Below are positions 17,647 through 27,847 of a stretch of DNA of 64,000 bases, piece by piece. Source of the DNA: Gammaproteobacteria bacterium (GTDB lineage Bacteria; Pseudomonadota; Gammaproteobacteria; Chromatiales; Chromatiaceae); contig JAGRGQ010000012.1 of the NCBI GenBank assembly GCA_020445405.1, positions 1 to 64,000 on the forward strand, written 5' to 3'. Below the pieces are notes generated by a model. The model made no database searches. It was not told where the DNA came from and saw only the letters and a list, made by a program, of their open reading frames with translations. A program made the translations under genes and the position numbers. Within the stretch, counting starts at the first letter, position 1. Every line of letters starts with the position of its first letter.

Positions 17647-18056
17647 AATACAGAGAGTTATAATTCGGCATGGACAGGCGGCTATCGCTGCTGGACACTG
17701 TTCTGATTGCCTTCGATCTCGCTCCGGAAGGCAAAGATTGACACGCTTTTGCAAGGTCGGGGCATGCGGATACGCAAACCCGCCTTTAGTGTGACGGCAG
17801 CGCCGTCAGCCGATTCGAGCGCCAAGCCATCTCGCGCCGCTGATCCGGACCCGCGTCGGGTGCACCTCGGCGAAAGTTATCGCCCGACTCTTTTTTCGCT
17901 CCGGTGTGATGGTTCGGCTGCCCAAGCAATCATCCGGGATTCGCTATAACTGGGCATCACGCGGGCAGGCGCAATAAGGTAAAATCCCATTTTTCACGTT
18001 GGTGAATCCAATCGCCTCTTCTCCTTGAATGTGTTTTTAACTTCCACTGATTTGCC
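17647..18056. other. Intergenic region between the PilZ and DUF3683 genes
   Basis: I find no convincing gene or RNA in these 410 bases. A stem TTGCCTTC / GAAGGCAA (17707-17714 with 17727-17734) with a 12-base loop may be the end of the PilZ transcript; it has no T-run. The rest shows no clear promoter consensus. Confidence 0.5.
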
Positions 18057-21000
18057 ATGAGCAGCCAGCAACCCCACCGCATCCGCGAGATACCCTATAA
18101 CTACACCTCGTTCTCCGACCGGGAGATCGTAATCCGGTTTCTCGGGGAGGAGATCTGGCGTCTGATCACCGAACTGCGCGGCACCCGGCGCACCGGACGA
18201 TCGGCACGAATGTTGTTCGAGGTGCTCGGGGATATGTGGGTAGTGGTGCGTAATCCTTACCTGCAGGAGGATCTGCAGGCGGATGAGGGGCGCCGCAACG
18301 CGCTTATCGGAGCGCTGAAACACCGCCTCGATCAGTTCGAGGGGCGCGCGAATGGTAACCGGAAAGCGCTGCAGTTGCTGCAGGCCGCGCGTAAATCGGT
18401 GGAGTCCTTCTCCGCCTGTTTCGAGAGCAATAATGCGTTGCGCCAGAGGGTGCGCCGGGCACTCACCCACATTACCCGCCGCGACAACGTCGATTTTGGG
18501 GGGCTGGCGCGGGTATCGCACGCCACGGATGCCACCGATTGGCGGGTGGAGACGCCTTTTGTGGTAATCAGTCCGGATAGCGAGGGGGAGGTTGCCGCCA
18601 TCGTAAAAGCCTGCATCGACTGCGGCCTCTCGCTGATTCCGAGAGGGGGAGGGACCGGATATTCCGGGTCGGCGGTACCGCTGGATACCCGGTGTGCGGT
18701 CATCAATACCGAAAAGCTGGAGCAACTCGGAGAGGTGGAGTACCTCCTGCTGCCGGGTGTGGAGCACAAGGTGCCGACCGTGCGCGCCGGCGCCGGGGTG
18801 GTAACGCGCCGGGTATCCGACCTGGCTGCCGATCTCGGTCTGGTATTTGCCGTCGATCCCACCTCCCAGGACGCATCGACCATCGGCGGAAATATCGCCA
18901 TGAATGCCGGTGGAAAAAAAGCAGTGCTCTGGGGCACCACACTGGACAACCTGGTCTCCTGGCGCATGGTGACCGCGGACGGCTGCTGGCTTGAGGTTGA
19001 ACGCCTGAATCACAATCTGGGCAAGATCCACGAGCAGCCGGAAGTGCGCTTCCGGATCACGCGGTATCGGTCTGATGACAACGGGCGCATCGGCGACCCG
19101 GAAATTCTCAGCATGCCCGGTGCGAGTTTTCGCAAAGCGGGCCTGGGCAAGGATGTAACCGATAAGTTCCTATCCGGACTGCCCGGGGTGCAGAAGGAGG
19201 GGTGTGACGGATTGATCACATCCGCGCGCTTTGTCCTGCATCGCATGCCGGAGCATGTCCGCACCGTCTGCATGGAGTTCTTCGGGAGCGATCTCTCCAA
19301 ATCGGTGCCGGCCATCGTGGAGATCAAGCAATACATAGAACAGTGTGAAGGCGTTCAATTGGCAGGTCTGGAGCATCTGGACGAGCGCTATGTGAAGGCG
19401 GTGCACTACGCCACCAAGGCGCCGCGAAGCGAGCGGCCCAAGATGGTGTTGATCGCCGATCTGGTTTCCGACGATCAGGATCTGGTGGCGCGAACCGCAT
19501 CGCGGGTCGTGCAGTTGGTCAACGCGCGTGATGCCGAAGGCTTCATCGCCGTCAGCCCCGAAGCGCGGCGCAGTTTCTGGCTGGACCGGGCGCGCACTGC
19601 CGCTATTTCCGCCCACACCAACGCGTTCAAGATCAATGAAGACGTGGTGATACCGTTGGAACGGCTGGCCGACTACAGCCGTGGTATCGAGCGCATCAAC
19701 ATCGATCAGTCCATCAGCAATAAGCTGAAGATCATGCAGGCAGTGCTGGATTACCTCAGCGGCAGCATGCCCGAGGGGCGCCTTGGTGAGGAGTATGAGG
19801 AGTCCAGCGAAAACGACGCTATACAGGCGTCCAAAAGGGACGCAGCGCGTGAGCTGGTGTCCGCCGCGATTGGTAGATGGCAGGGCATTCAACAGTGCCT
19901 GGAGGCACCGGTCAATGATCACCTCTATCTGTTGCGCGACAAGGAACTGCCGCTGGTGCGTGAGGGTGACACGCTGCTGGAGATGATGCTGCGGCGTGAT
20001 CTGGTCCACAGCTACCGGAAGGAGGTGGCTGCTCCTCTGGCAGAGATTCTCAATGGCCAGGAGATGCGTCCGGTACGGGAAAAGCTCGACCGGATACATC
20101 GCGAAATTCGGGATTCGCGGCTTTTTGTGGCGCTGCACATGCACGCGGGCGACGGCAATGTTCACACCAATATCCCGGTGCATTCGCACAACTATCAGAT
20201 GCTGCACGAAGCGGACCGGATTGTGGACCGGATTATGCAGCTGGCGACCTCCCTGGATGGCGTGATCTCCGGAGAGCACGGCATCGGGATGACCAAGGTG
20301 AGGTACCTGGACCAGGAGAAGTTGCAGAAGTTCGTCGAATATAAGCGCAAAGTGGATCCGCAGGCCCGCTTCAATCCGGGAAAGCTGATGCCAGGGTCCG
20401 GGCTGGATGGCGCTTATACGCCGTCACTCCGACTGGTGCAGCAGGAGGCGATCATCCTGGAGGAGAGCGAGCTGGGCGAGCTCAACGACGATATCAAGCA
20501 CTGCCTGCGCTGCGGAAAATGCAAACCCGTGTGCCAGACACATATTCCCCGGGCAAATCTGCTTTACTCGCCGCGCAACAAAATTCTCGCCACCGGCCTG
20601 ATGGTGGAGGCGTTCCTCTACGAGGAACAGACACGGCGTGGGCTCTCTTTGCGCCATTTCGAGGAGATGAACGATGTCGCGGACCACTGTACTGTCTGCC
20701 ACAAATGTCAGACTCCCTGCCCGGTCGATATCGATTTCGGCGATGTCACCGTGCGTATGCGCAAAATACTTATCGATCGTGGAAAGAAGAGAAAACATCC
20801 GGGCAGCTGGGCGGCACTGGCTTTTCTCAACGCAGCCGATCCACGCACCATCCGGGTGCTGCGTAAGGGGCTGCTGGAATGGGGTTTCAAAGGGCTGACG
20901 CTGGGGCACGGTCTGTTCCGACGACTGGGATTGCTGGGCGAGCCGGATCGTCTCCCGGCGGCAACCACAGGACGGGTCGATGCAAGGGTGCAGGTGGTGG

Positions 21001-21914
21001 AGCTGCTGAGGCGCCCGTTGCGGGTGGAGCTGCCGAAGAAGACGACGCGTGCCATGTTGGGGCTGGAGGATAGAAATTTCGTCCCTATTCTGCGCGATCC
21101 CGCGCGGATCGATGAGGAGTCGGAGGCGATTTTCTATTTTCCGGGATGCGGTTCCGAACGTCTTTTCAGCGAAGTCGGCCTGGCCACAATTGCCATGGTC
21201 TATCAGCTGGGAGATCAACTGGTACTGCCGCCCGGGTATCTCTGCTGCGGCTATCCTCAGACCGCCGCCGGTCTGGATCAGAAAGGACGGCAGATCACGA
21301 CCGAAAACCGGGTACTGTTCCACCGGGTCGCCAACACCCTCAACTATATGGACATCAAGACCGTGATCGTCTCCTGCGGCACCTGTATGGATCAGTTGCT
21401 CAAGTACCAGTTCGAACAGATTTTCCCCGGATGTCGGCTGCTGGATGTACACGAATATCTGATGGAAAAAGGGGTGAAAATGCAGCAGGCGAACAAGCCT
21501 GGATATCTCTACCATGACCCCTGCCACTCGCCGATAAAGCAGCACAATCCGCTGGAGGTGGCCGCGCAGCTGATGGGGTCGGAGGTCAGGTTGTCGGACC
21601 GCTGCTGCGGTGAGGCGGGCACGCTCGGCGTGTCGCGGCCGGATATCGCCAATCAACTCAGGTTCCGGAAACAGCAGGAGCTGCAGGACGGCATCCGCGC
21701 TCTGCGTGGAACGGAGCGTATCACAAGTGACGAAGTCAGGCTGCTGACCAGCTGTCCCGCCTGTCAGCAGGGCCTGAACCGTTACCGGGACGACACCGGA
21801 TTGCGGGTCAGCTACATGGTGGAGGAGCTTGCGCGCGACAGCATGGGGCCTGAATGGCAGCGGGAGATCGTCACCAGGCTGCTCAATGGCGGAATTGAAC
21901 GGGTACTGCTGTAG
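18057..21914 (+). CDS. DUF3683-type fused FAD-linked oxidase / Fe-S / CCG-domain oxidoreductase
   Basis: This is a 1285-residue fusion related to D-lactate and glycolate dehydrogenases. In order: an N-terminal DUF3683 region (about 1-140), an FAD-binding domain of the p-cresol methylhydroxylase type (about 165-340, with [11 protein letters not shown] near 194), a FAD-oxidase C domain (to about 780, with [12 protein letters not shown] near 695), two 4Fe-4S motifs ([11 protein letters not shown] near 816 and [12 protein letters not shown] near 878), and a heterodisulfide-reductase-like part with two CCG motifs (CCGYPQ near 1061, CCGEAG near 1181). It thus combines GlcD- and GlcF-like functions in one chain that can pass electrons to quinone. 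Its physiological substrate is not established to my knowledge. Confidence 0.9.
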   Translation: MSSQQPHRIREIPYNYTSFSDREIVIRFLGEEIWRLITELRGTRRTGRSARMLFEVLGDMWVVVRNPYLQEDLQADEGRRNALIGALKHRLDQFEGRANGNRKALQLLQAARKSVESFSACFESNNALRQRVRRALTHITRRDNVDFGGLARVSHATDATDWRVETPFVVISPDSEGEVAAIVKACIDCGLSLIPRGGGTGYSGSAVPLDTRCAVINTEKLEQLGEVEYLLLPGVEHKVPTVRAGAGVVTRRVSDLAADLGLVFAVDPTSQDASTIGGNIAMNAGGKKAVLWGTTLDNLVSWRMVTADGCWLEVERLNHNLGKIHEQPEVRFRITRYRSDDNGRIGDPEILSMPGASFRKAGLGKDVTDKFLSGLPGVQKEGCDGLITSARFVLHRMPEHVRTVCMEFFGSDLSKSVPAIVEIKQYIEQCEGVQLAGLEHLDERYVKAVHYATKAPRSERPKMVLIADLVSDDQDLVARTASRVVQLVNARDAEGFIAVSPEARRSFWLDRARTAAISAHTNAFKINEDVVIPLERLADYSRGIERINIDQSISNKLKIMQAVLDYLSGSMPEGRLGEEYEESSENDAIQASKRDAARELVSAAIGRWQGIQQCLEAPVNDHLYLLRDKELPLVREGDTLLEMMLRRDLVHSYRKEVAAPLAEILNGQEMRPVREKLDRIHREIRDSRLFVALHMHAGDGNVHTNIPVHSHNYQMLHEADRIVDRIMQLATSLDGVISGEHGIGMTKVRYLDQEKLQKFVEYKRKVDPQARFNPGKLMPGSGLDGAYTPSLRLVQQEAIILEESELGELNDDIKHCLRCGKCKPVCQTHIPRANLLYSPRNKILATGLMVEAFLYEEQTRRGLSLRHFEEMNDVADHCTVCHKCQTPCPVDIDFGDVTVRMRKILIDRGKKRKHPGSWAALAFLNAADPRTIRVLRKGLLEWGFKGLTLGHGLFRRLGLLGEPDRLPAATTGRVDARVQVVELLRRPLRVELPKKTTRAMLGLEDRNFVPILRDPARIDEESEAIFYFPGCGSERLFSEVGLATIAMVYQLGDQLVLPPGYLCCGYPQTAAGLDQKGRQITTENRVLFHRVANTLNYMDIKTVIVSCGTCMDQLLKYQFEQIFPGCRLLDVHEYLMEKGVKMQQANKPGYLYHDPCHSPIKQHNPLEVAAQLMGSEVRLSDRCCGEAGTLGVSRPDIANQLRFRKQQELQDGIRALRGTERITSDEVRLLTSCPACQQGLNRYRDDTGLRVSYMVEELARDSMGPEWQREIVTRLLNGGIERVLL

Positions 21915-22082
21915 TCTGCCGTGGAGCCGCGTTTACGTTCGGTTGCGCCTTGCGTCGCGCAATTTCCCGCACCCGGAGAAAGCGCGCAGCTTGCCGGACC
22001 GGTTTACGCAACTCCTGCGAAGGCGTGCGCACCACCAGGTTTCCTGACAAGCGCTGCGCCTCTGCCGGTGATACTGCTATCT

Positions 22083-22733
22083 TCATCCCGGGTTAATCGC
22101 TGACAGGCGCTGCCGTATCTCTTCCGGAATCTCAGCTGTCTTCTCCAGAAGTGCCTGCGCGTCTCTGTGCAACAGCACCCGCTGGTCGTAGTCTAGCAGT
22201 GACAGCACAGCTTCGAACTCCGCCGGCGGTGCGGAGAGCAGGGTTGGCACCAGTTCGTGACTGCCGATGGGTGAGTCCGGAGCGAGCAGGTCCGCCACCA
22301 GCGGGTATTGCAGCAGCTCGAAGTGGGCGCGCCGGGCCTCCTCCTCCCGGGCCAGGTTGCGCAACGCCGTCTGGTCATTGCCGGCGCCCCTGCGCACGGC
22401 CGCCGTAATGACCTGGAGCAGCTTCTCAATAGCCTCCTGGTTTTCGCGCTGATCATCCGCCAGCCCCGCTGACTGTTCGTAGCATTTGTCCAGCCGCTCC
22501 TTGATGCCCAACACCAGACTGCTGTTTTCGTTGGGCTGCATCCTCACCGCTGCGTGAATCGATTTGCGAAGTTCGGTGACGAATGCAGACAACTCCTCGT
22601 GATCCAGGCGCTGCGCCTCGTCCAGAGACTCCCTGGACAGGGTTCGCTCGGATTCCGGAAACAGTGGATTATCTCTTTTGCGCAGCAGATGTCTCTCCCT
22701 GCGTCCGGGGTGCTGGCTGAAAGGCAGTTTCAT
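22083..22733 (-). CDS. Uncharacterised 216-residue protein
   Basis: I do not recognise a family. The protein is soluble, charged and probably largely helical, with an N-terminal basic patch (HPGRRERHLLRKRD), a long acidic/alanine-rich helical stretch (about 35-150) and no signal peptide or membrane segment. It contains an LPLVADLL-like hydrophobic stretch (YPLVADLLAP, about 142-151) and ends IRQRLSAINPG. It is transcribed just ahead of a lipoprotein gene on the same strand but reads separately (42-base gap on its upstream side). Codon use looks like its neighbours. No function is proposed. Confidence 0.75.
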   Translation of the reverse strand: MKLPFSQHPGRRERHLLRKRDNPLFPESERTLSRESLDEAQRLDHEELSAFVTELRKSIHAAVRMQPNENSSLVLGIKERLDKCYEQSAGLADDQRENQEAIEKLLQVITAAVRRGAGNDQTALRNLAREEEARRAHFELLQYPLVADLLAPDSPIGSHELVPTLLSAPPAEFEAVLSLLDYDQRVLLHRDAQALLEKTAEIPEEIRQRLSAINPG

Positions 22734-22775
22734 GGCGTGTACCGGCTGGCGGGTTGCACCGTCTTCACATAATGA

Positions 22776-23192
22776 TTACTTGTAGGCTGGTATAGGGTTC
22801 GCCCGGTACCAGATTTTTCCCTCGGGCTGATACTCCCAGACCTGCTCATCGACCAGAGTCTGTTCAATCTGACGGTCTTTTAACACATAGGATATTCGGG
22901 CGGTCTGGATGACTCTGCCCTCGCTTATCGGTGTCGGCGGCCGGATCACTTCGTAGCTGGTCACCTTGATGTTGTCCAGACCCGTGGGAAGGCTCTCACT
23001 GGAGAATCGCTCAGGCTGAAGAAAAACGTAGGCGCTTTCCGGGCTGCCCCAGCGAACCGTGTTTTGGTAGCTGGAGAGCACCTTTTCAAGTTCGATATCC
23101 GATTGCCTGCTCTGCAGTGACTGGCAGCCGCTCAACGACAACAGGAGCAGGACCATCGGTAGGAAGAGGTGTCTGATGGAAAGGGTGTTCAT
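22776..23192 (-). CDS. Putative outer-membrane lipoprotein
   Basis: This 138-residue protein has a signal peptide ending in a lipobox, LLSLSGC, with the lipidated cysteine at residue 23. The mature part has no recognised domain; it is small, beta-rich in appearance (VTSYEVIRPP, TARISYVL, WEYQPEGKIWY) and resembles the nuclear-transport-factor-like folds of proteobacterial lipoproteins, which is only an impression. The ATG at 23192 is the one that gives the signal peptide; a long in-frame extension upstream is spurious. Ser follows +2 only after Gln, so outer-membrane sorting is likely. Confidence 0.8.
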   Translation of the reverse strand: MNTLSIRHLFLPMVLLLLSLSGCQSLQSRQSDIELEKVLSSYQNTVRWGSPESAYVFLQPERFSSESLPTGLDNIKVTSYEVIRPPTPISEGRVIQTARISYVLKDRQIEQTLVDEQVWEYQPEGKIWYRANPIPAYK

Positions 23193-23334
23193 AGGGATAT
23201 ATCTGGTGGCCGATGGGCTCGACATAGTAAGCGAGTCATACGGGATCGCACAACTGTCGGTATCCCTGCTAAGATGCGACGCCTGGTAACGCGCGCCGAA
23301 AGCAGGCACCAGACCACGCCGAAGGAATGCTTGA

Positions 23335-24534
23335 ATGACACAACAAACTGACCAGGAACCGAGAGCTGAAATCCGGATCGGTGACAGCCGCATCACGCTG
23401 CTCGGTACCGCACATGTTTCGCGCGCCAGTGCGGAACGGGTGAAGGAGATGCTGTCGACTGGAGAGTACGATGCCGTCGCGGTGGAGCTGTGCCCCAGCC
23501 GATACAATGCGCTGGTCGATCCGGATGCGCTCTCCCGTATGGACCTGTTTCGGGTGTTCAGGGAGGGTAAGGCGAGCATGGTGGCCGCCAACCTGGCACT
23601 CGGCGCCTATCAGCAGCGGATTGCCGAGCAGCTGAATATCGAGCCTGGTGCGGAACAGCGCGCGGCGGTGCACTATGCCAGGAACAGCAACACGCCGGTA
23701 CTGCTTATTGACCGGGAGATCGGTGTCACGCTCAAGCGGGTTATGCACAACATCCCCTGGTGGCAGCGGTTGGGGATCGTCGCCGGGCTGCTGGCCAGCG
23801 TTATCTCCCGGGAGCAGGTGAGTGAGGAGGAGATCGAAGCGCTCAAGCAGGGTGACATGCTGGAGACCACCTTTGCCGAGTTTGCAGAGAACAGGCAGGA
23901 TCTTTACCTCCCCCTGATCGACGAACGGGACCGGTATATGGCTGCCCGTCTGCAACAGGAGGCGGATACCCACAGCCATGAAAACATACTGGCGGTGGTG
24001 GGTGCCGGCCACCTGAAAGGGATACACGGCTATCTTGCCGAGGGTATGGCAAACCCGGGTGGGACGATCGAGGCGCTGGATCATCTGCCCCGGCCGAGCC
24101 GATGGCCACAACTGATACCCTGGTTTATTGTGGCATTGGTGCTGCTCGGTTTCAGTATCGGCTTTAGCCGCAGCCCCGCGTTGGGCTGGCAACTGGTGCT
24201 GGACTGGGTGCTGATCAATGGATCCCTGTCCGCGCTGGGAGCGCTGATTGCCGCAGCTCATCCGTTTACCGTAATCACCGCTTTTCTGGCCGCGCCGATC
24301 ACCTCGCTGAACCCGACCATTGGCGCCGGCATGGTGACCGCAGCGGTGGAGATCTATCTGCGAAAACCGCAGGTCGGGGATTTCAGCAGGCTGCGCCACG
24401 ATACCACCAGACTCAAAGGTTGGTGGCAGAACCGGGTGTCGCGCACATTGCTGGTATTTCTGTTCAGTACGCTGGGCTCTGCGGCGGGCACCTATCTGGC
24501 GGGATTTCGAATCTTTGACCGACTCGCAGGTTGA
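23335..24534 (+). CDS. TraB/PrgY family membrane protein
   Basis: This 399-residue protein has an N-terminal TraB domain with ITLLGTAHVSRAS (about 18-30), AVAVELCPSR (about 47-56) and a later AVVGAGHLKGI (about 222-232). These conserved Gly-x-x-His and Glu residues are shared with TIKI-like putative metalloproteases. Four C-terminal helices from about residue 262 anchor it in the membrane. PrgY in Enterococcus sequesters a peptide pheromone; most bacterial members are unassigned. It is transcribed divergently from the lipoprotein gene. Confidence 0.85.
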   Translation: MTQQTDQEPRAEIRIGDSRITLLGTAHVSRASAERVKEMLSTGEYDAVAVELCPSRYNALVDPDALSRMDLFRVFREGKASMVAANLALGAYQQRIAEQLNIEPGAEQRAAVHYARNSNTPVLLIDREIGVTLKRVMHNIPWWQRLGIVAGLLASVISREQVSEEEIEALKQGDMLETTFAEFAENRQDLYLPLIDERDRYMAARLQQEADTHSHENILAVVGAGHLKGIHGYLAEGMANPGGTIEALDHLPRPSRWPQLIPWFIVALVLLGFSIGFSRSPALGWQLVLDWVLINGSLSALGALIAAAHPFTVITAFLAAPITSLNPTIGAGMVTAAVEIYLRKPQVGDFSRLRHDTTRLKGWWQNRVSRTLLVFLFSTLGSAAGTYLAGFRIFDRLAG

Positions 24535-24662
24535 CGGTCACGGGGATGCATCTGCCGGGAAACTGCTGCCGGTTCAGGCTGCGGGATCTCCGCAGGGGGA
24601 GATGTTCAGCTCAGCTGTGAGTCGCGGAGAATATCGAATTTTTTCGTATGGTGATCCGGGCT

Positions 24663-25391
24663 TCATGCAGGCGTCTGGTCCATCAACGTTTTCATCGCAT
24701 GGCGCAAGTTGGCAAACAGGTGCCTGTTCTCTTTCTCCTCTCTCGCCAGCAGTTGTTTCATGTGCTCACGCCGGGTCGGCGCGCTGAAGCAGGCGGGGCA
24801 GCTGTCGGCGATGATCGGAAGTGCCGCATCGCGGGCAAAAGCGCCGGTCTGGGTCTCCCGGCAGTAGACCAGCGGCCGGATAATACGGACGTCGCCGGCG
24901 TCGTTCAGATAGTGCGCTTTCATGGTCCGCAGCTGACCGCCATGAAACATGGACAGCAACAGGCTCTCGGCGAGATCGTCCAGGTGCTGGCCAAGGGCCA
25001 GCACATTGTAACCGTGCCTGCGGCAGGTGGTGTACATGATGCCCCGCTTCATGCGTGAGCAATAGGCACAAAAGGAATCACCGTCCATGTTTTCCACCGC
25101 CTGTTTCATGATCGGCTGCGAACAGTAGTGGTAAGGTACGCGGATGCTTTCGTAGTAGGCTTTCAGGGATGCAGGATCGAATCCCTCCACCTCTGGGTCC
25201 ACGGTAATAACGCCGAGATCGAACCTGACCGGAGCGTATGACTGCAGGTGTTTCAGGATCTGCAGCAGGGTCAGTGAGTCCTTGCCCCCGGATACGCCCA
25301 GCAGAATTCGGTCCCGGTCGCGGATCATGTTGAAGTCGGCGATGGCTCGGCCAACCTTGCGCAGTAGTGATTTTGGAGGTTTATGGCTCAT
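24663..25391 (-). CDS. ttcA: tRNA 2-thiocytidine synthetase TtcA
   Basis: TtcA thiolates cytidine 32 in several tRNAs. The 242-residue protein has the PP-loop SGGKDS (34-39) that binds ATP, a CxxC pair CAYC (about 118-121) followed by SRMKRGIMY, and a third cysteine region DSCPAC (about 198-203), which together hold the Fe-S cluster. The ALGQHLDDLAES motif (about 136-147) matches the family. It is shorter than E. coli TtcA (311) at the C terminus. ATG 25391 is chosen over an upstream in-frame TTG (25427). Confidence 0.85.
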   Translation of the reverse strand: MSHKPPKSLLRKVGRAIADFNMIRDRDRILLGVSGGKDSLTLLQILKHLQSYAPVRFDLGVITVDPEVEGFDPASLKAYYESIRVPYHYCSQPIMKQAVENMDGDSFCAYCSRMKRGIMYTTCRRHGYNVLALGQHLDDLAESLLLSMFHGGQLRTMKAHYLNDAGDVRIIRPLVYCRETQTGAFARDAALPIIADSCPACFSAPTRREHMKQLLAREEKENRHLFANLRHAMKTLMDQTPA

Positions 25392-25523
25392 TATTGACTC
25401 AATATTTGGTGTATAAGGACGACTCAAGGTCTGGAGCGCAACAGTGTAGCCGGGTTTGCGCTTCCACAGGCCGACGTATACTTTGTGACGCCAACCGACA
25501 GACAGAGATCAGGGAGTGGGGAA

Positions 25524-26444
25524 ATGGGTGAGTTTTCGTTAATTCTGGTGGTGCTGGCCATTGTGCTGGTGGTGCTGGGCGCGAAACGGGTGCCGCAAGG
25601 CACCGAGTATACCGTAGAGCGGTTTGGCCGCTATACCAAAACGCTGCGGCCCGGACTGAATATTATCGTGCCCGTTATCGATTCCGTGGGCGCCAAGCTC
25701 AACATGATGGAGCAGGTGCTGGATGTGCCCTCGCAGGAGGTGATCACCCGCGACAACGCCATGGTTACCGTGGATGGCGTGGTCTTTTTCCAGGTTCTGG
25801 ATGCGGCCAAGGCAGCTTATGAGGTGAGCCAGCTCACGCACGCCATTCTGAATCTGACCATGACCAACATCCGCACGGTGATGGGCTCCATGGACCTGGA
25901 TGAACTGCTATCCAAGCGCGATCACATCAACGCCCAGCTGCTGAGTGTCGTGGATGATGCGACGACCCCCTGGGGGGTCAAAGTGACCCGCATCGAGATC
26001 AAGGATATCTCTCCGCCGATGGATCTGGTTGACGCGATGGGGCGGCAGATGAAGGCGGAACGCGAGAAGCGGGCGGCGATTCTGGAATCCGAAGGCCAGC
26101 GCCAGTCGGAAATTCTGAAGGCCGAGGGTAAGAAGCAGGCTGCCATCCTGGAGGCGGAAGGGGAGAAGGAGGCTGCTTTTCGCGCAGCCGAAGCGCGCGA
26201 ACGACTGGCGGAAGCCGAAGCCAAGGCCACGATGATGGTCTCGCAGGCGATTGCCAAGGGTGATGTTAATGCAATCAACTACTTTATTGCGCAGAAATAT
26301 ACCGAAGCATTAAAAGATATCGCTTCGGCGGAGAACCAGAAGATTATCATGATGCCGCTGGAGGCATCGAACCTGATAGGCTCGCTCGCGGGTATCACGG
26401 AGTTGGCCCAAGGGGCAGCGAAAAGCAGAGGGGGAGCTGCCTGA
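25524..26444 (+). CDS. qmcA: SPFH/band-7 membrane protein (QmcA-like)
   Basis: This 306-residue stomatin-like protein has one N-terminal membrane helix (about 4-20), the SPFH domain (from [15 protein letters not shown], about 24-38) and a long alanine/glutamate coiled-coil (about 170-245) that drives oligomer rings. SPFH proteins form membrane microdomains and scaffold proteases such as FtsH. The ATG at 25524 follows GGGAGTGGGGAA; an upstream in-frame start would add a non-conserved tail. It overlaps the nfeD stop-start (TGATG), the usual stomatin-NfeD operon. Confidence 0.93.
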   Translation: MGEFSLILVVLAIVLVVLGAKRVPQGTEYTVERFGRYTKTLRPGLNIIVPVIDSVGAKLNMMEQVLDVPSQEVITRDNAMVTVDGVVFFQVLDAAKAAYEVSQLTHAILNLTMTNIRTVMGSMDLDELLSKRDHINAQLLSVVDDATTPWGVKVTRIEIKDISPPMDLVDAMGRQMKAEREKRAAILESEGQRQSEILKAEGKKQAAILEAEGEKEAAFRAAEARERLAEAEAKATMMVSQAIAKGDVNAINYFIAQKYTEALKDIASAENQKIIMMPLEASNLIGSLAGITELAQGAAKSRGGAA

Positions 26445-26893
26445 TGGATTGGCTCGAGAGTGCCGTCTACTGGCACTGGTGGGTGCTGGGTGTGGTATTG
26501 GTCATTCTGGAGGTGTTTTCACCTGGCGTCTTTTTCATCTGGATGGGCGTGGCAGCGGGCGCGGTGGGGCTGGTGATGCTGTTGTTTCCGGCGCTGGGCT
26601 GGGAATACCAGCTACTGTTGTTCGCGCTGATCAGCGTTGCCAGCGTGGTGCTGTGGCGTTTGCTGCTCGTGAGGCATCCGATTGCCACCGATCAGCCGCG
26701 GCTGAACCGTCGGGGAGAGCAGTATATTGGCCGGACATTTACGCTGGAAGAACCGCTGGTCAACGGACTGGGCAAGATCCGGGTCGACGACAGTACCTGG
26801 AAGATCGAAGGTGAGGATTGCGATGTCGGCACCAGGGTAACGGTGGTAGGTGTCGATGGGGTGGTGTTGAAGGTGGAGAGCAGGGTCGGGTGA
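26444..26893 (+). CDS. NfeD-family membrane protein
   Basis: This 149-residue protein has two or three N-terminal helices (about 10-75) and a C-terminal OB-fold (about 85-148, with YIGRTFTLEEPL and GTRVTVVGVDG). NfeD proteins partner SPFH proteins and may control their assembly. The start overlaps the qmcA stop by one base, and its stop overlaps the GTG of the next gene, so three genes are coupled. It is the short NfeD form without the ClpP-like protease domain. Confidence 0.9.
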   Translation: MDWLESAVYWHWWVLGVVLVILEVFSPGVFFIWMGVAAGAVGLVMLLFPALGWEYQLLLFALISVASVVLWRLLLVRHPIATDQPRLNRRGEQYIGRTFTLEEPLVNGLGKIRVDDSTWKIEGEDCDVGTRVTVVGVDGVVLKVESRVG

Positions 26894-27828
26894 ACGGTGA
26901 GAAGTTTCATCTGGATTTGACCGGCAGGCCTTTAGAGGGTTACCGGGCGGATGACGTTGCGGTCGCTTTGGCGCGCCTGTTGCGGATACCCCAGGAGAGG
27001 GCGCGTAATCTGCTGCGGGGAAAGCCTTCGCGCATCAAGCGCCAATTTGAAAAAGAGAAGGCGCTTCACCTGATGGACAAGCTTATCGCCTGCGGAGCGC
27101 AGTGTGAAGTCACGCCAAGTGAAACCGGGGACGATGGCGGTCTCGGGGTTGAAGCGGATATCGAATTTTCGGAAAAGCTGGAACTCGAGATCGAGCAGCC
27201 GAAGACAGCGGACGAGGGGAAGGCTGCAACGGCGGGTCGAACGGATGCTGTGCGCGGCGAACCGGATGCGGAGCCGGTCGTCCCAACTGCGGAACGGGCA
27301 GTGCCGGCGGATAATGACGACGGGGATCGATCCGGTCAATCTGCGGTTGCCAAGGCAGCCGTGCCGGAAGTTGGCGGTGCGTCGGCATCAATCGTCGGCA
27401 GCAGGCAAAGAGTAGTTTCGATTGTGGGCGCCGTGGTCGTGCTGGTTGGATTCGGCGTCTGGGCGACGCTGAACTTCATGGGCGGATCCAAGCCCGGGCA
27501 GCAGAACCAGCTTCCTGCAGAACGGCCCGCCGGGGAGGCCGTTTCCAAAGTTGTTTCCGAGTCGGAGAATACCCGGCGCCGGCTGGAGTTAATGGCCAGC
27601 TCAGTGAAGATTTGGATGATTCAGTACGGCGCCGGTTTTGATCCGTCACAGGTCACTCTGGATCGCATGCAGCAGGATCTGGGGATCTCCACGGAGGAGA
27701 TGGAGGACGGTTGGGGGACACGGCTGCACTACAGCGCTGCCGCCGGATCCTTCACGATCACCTCAGCCGGTCCCGACCGGACTTTTGGCAGCGGGGACGA
27801 TATACAGCTGGAGAAGCCGGCCCGTTAG
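26890..27828 (+). CDS. Single-pass membrane protein with a GspG-like C-terminal segment
   Basis: This 312-residue protein starts at GTG 26890, overlapping the nfeD stop. The first 75 residues (FHLDLTGRPLEGY, then VALARLLRIPQERARNLLRGK and ALHLMDKLIACGAQCEV) look like a small alpha/beta domain found at the N terminus of several proteobacterial membrane proteins; that is from memory. An acidic low-complexity linker follows, then one helix (about 177-197). The last 45 residues, with a WGTRLHY motif and ITSAGPDRTFGSGDDI, resemble the calcium-binding end of type II pseudopilin GspG. The function is unknown. It is translationally coupled to nfeD. Confidence 0.7.
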   Translation: MNGEKFHLDLTGRPLEGYRADDVAVALARLLRIPQERARNLLRGKPSRIKRQFEKEKALHLMDKLIACGAQCEVTPSETGDDGGLGVEADIEFSEKLELEIEQPKTADEGKAATAGRTDAVRGEPDAEPVVPTAERAVPADNDDGDRSGQSAVAKAAVPEVGGASASIVGSRQRVVSIVGAVVVLVGFGVWATLNFMGGSKPGQQNQLPAERPAGEAVSKVVSESENTRRRLELMASSVKIWMIQYGAGFDPSQVTLDRMQQDLGISTEEMEDGWGTRLHYSAAAGSFTITSAGPDRTFGSGDDIQLEKPAR

Positions 27829-27847
27829 GGGGCAGGGACGAGAGCCG

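Noticed and set aside
17707-17949. 80-residue frame in the gap before the DUF3683 gene
   Set aside because: Low complexity Arg/Ser/Ala content, no ribosome site and no recognisable motif.
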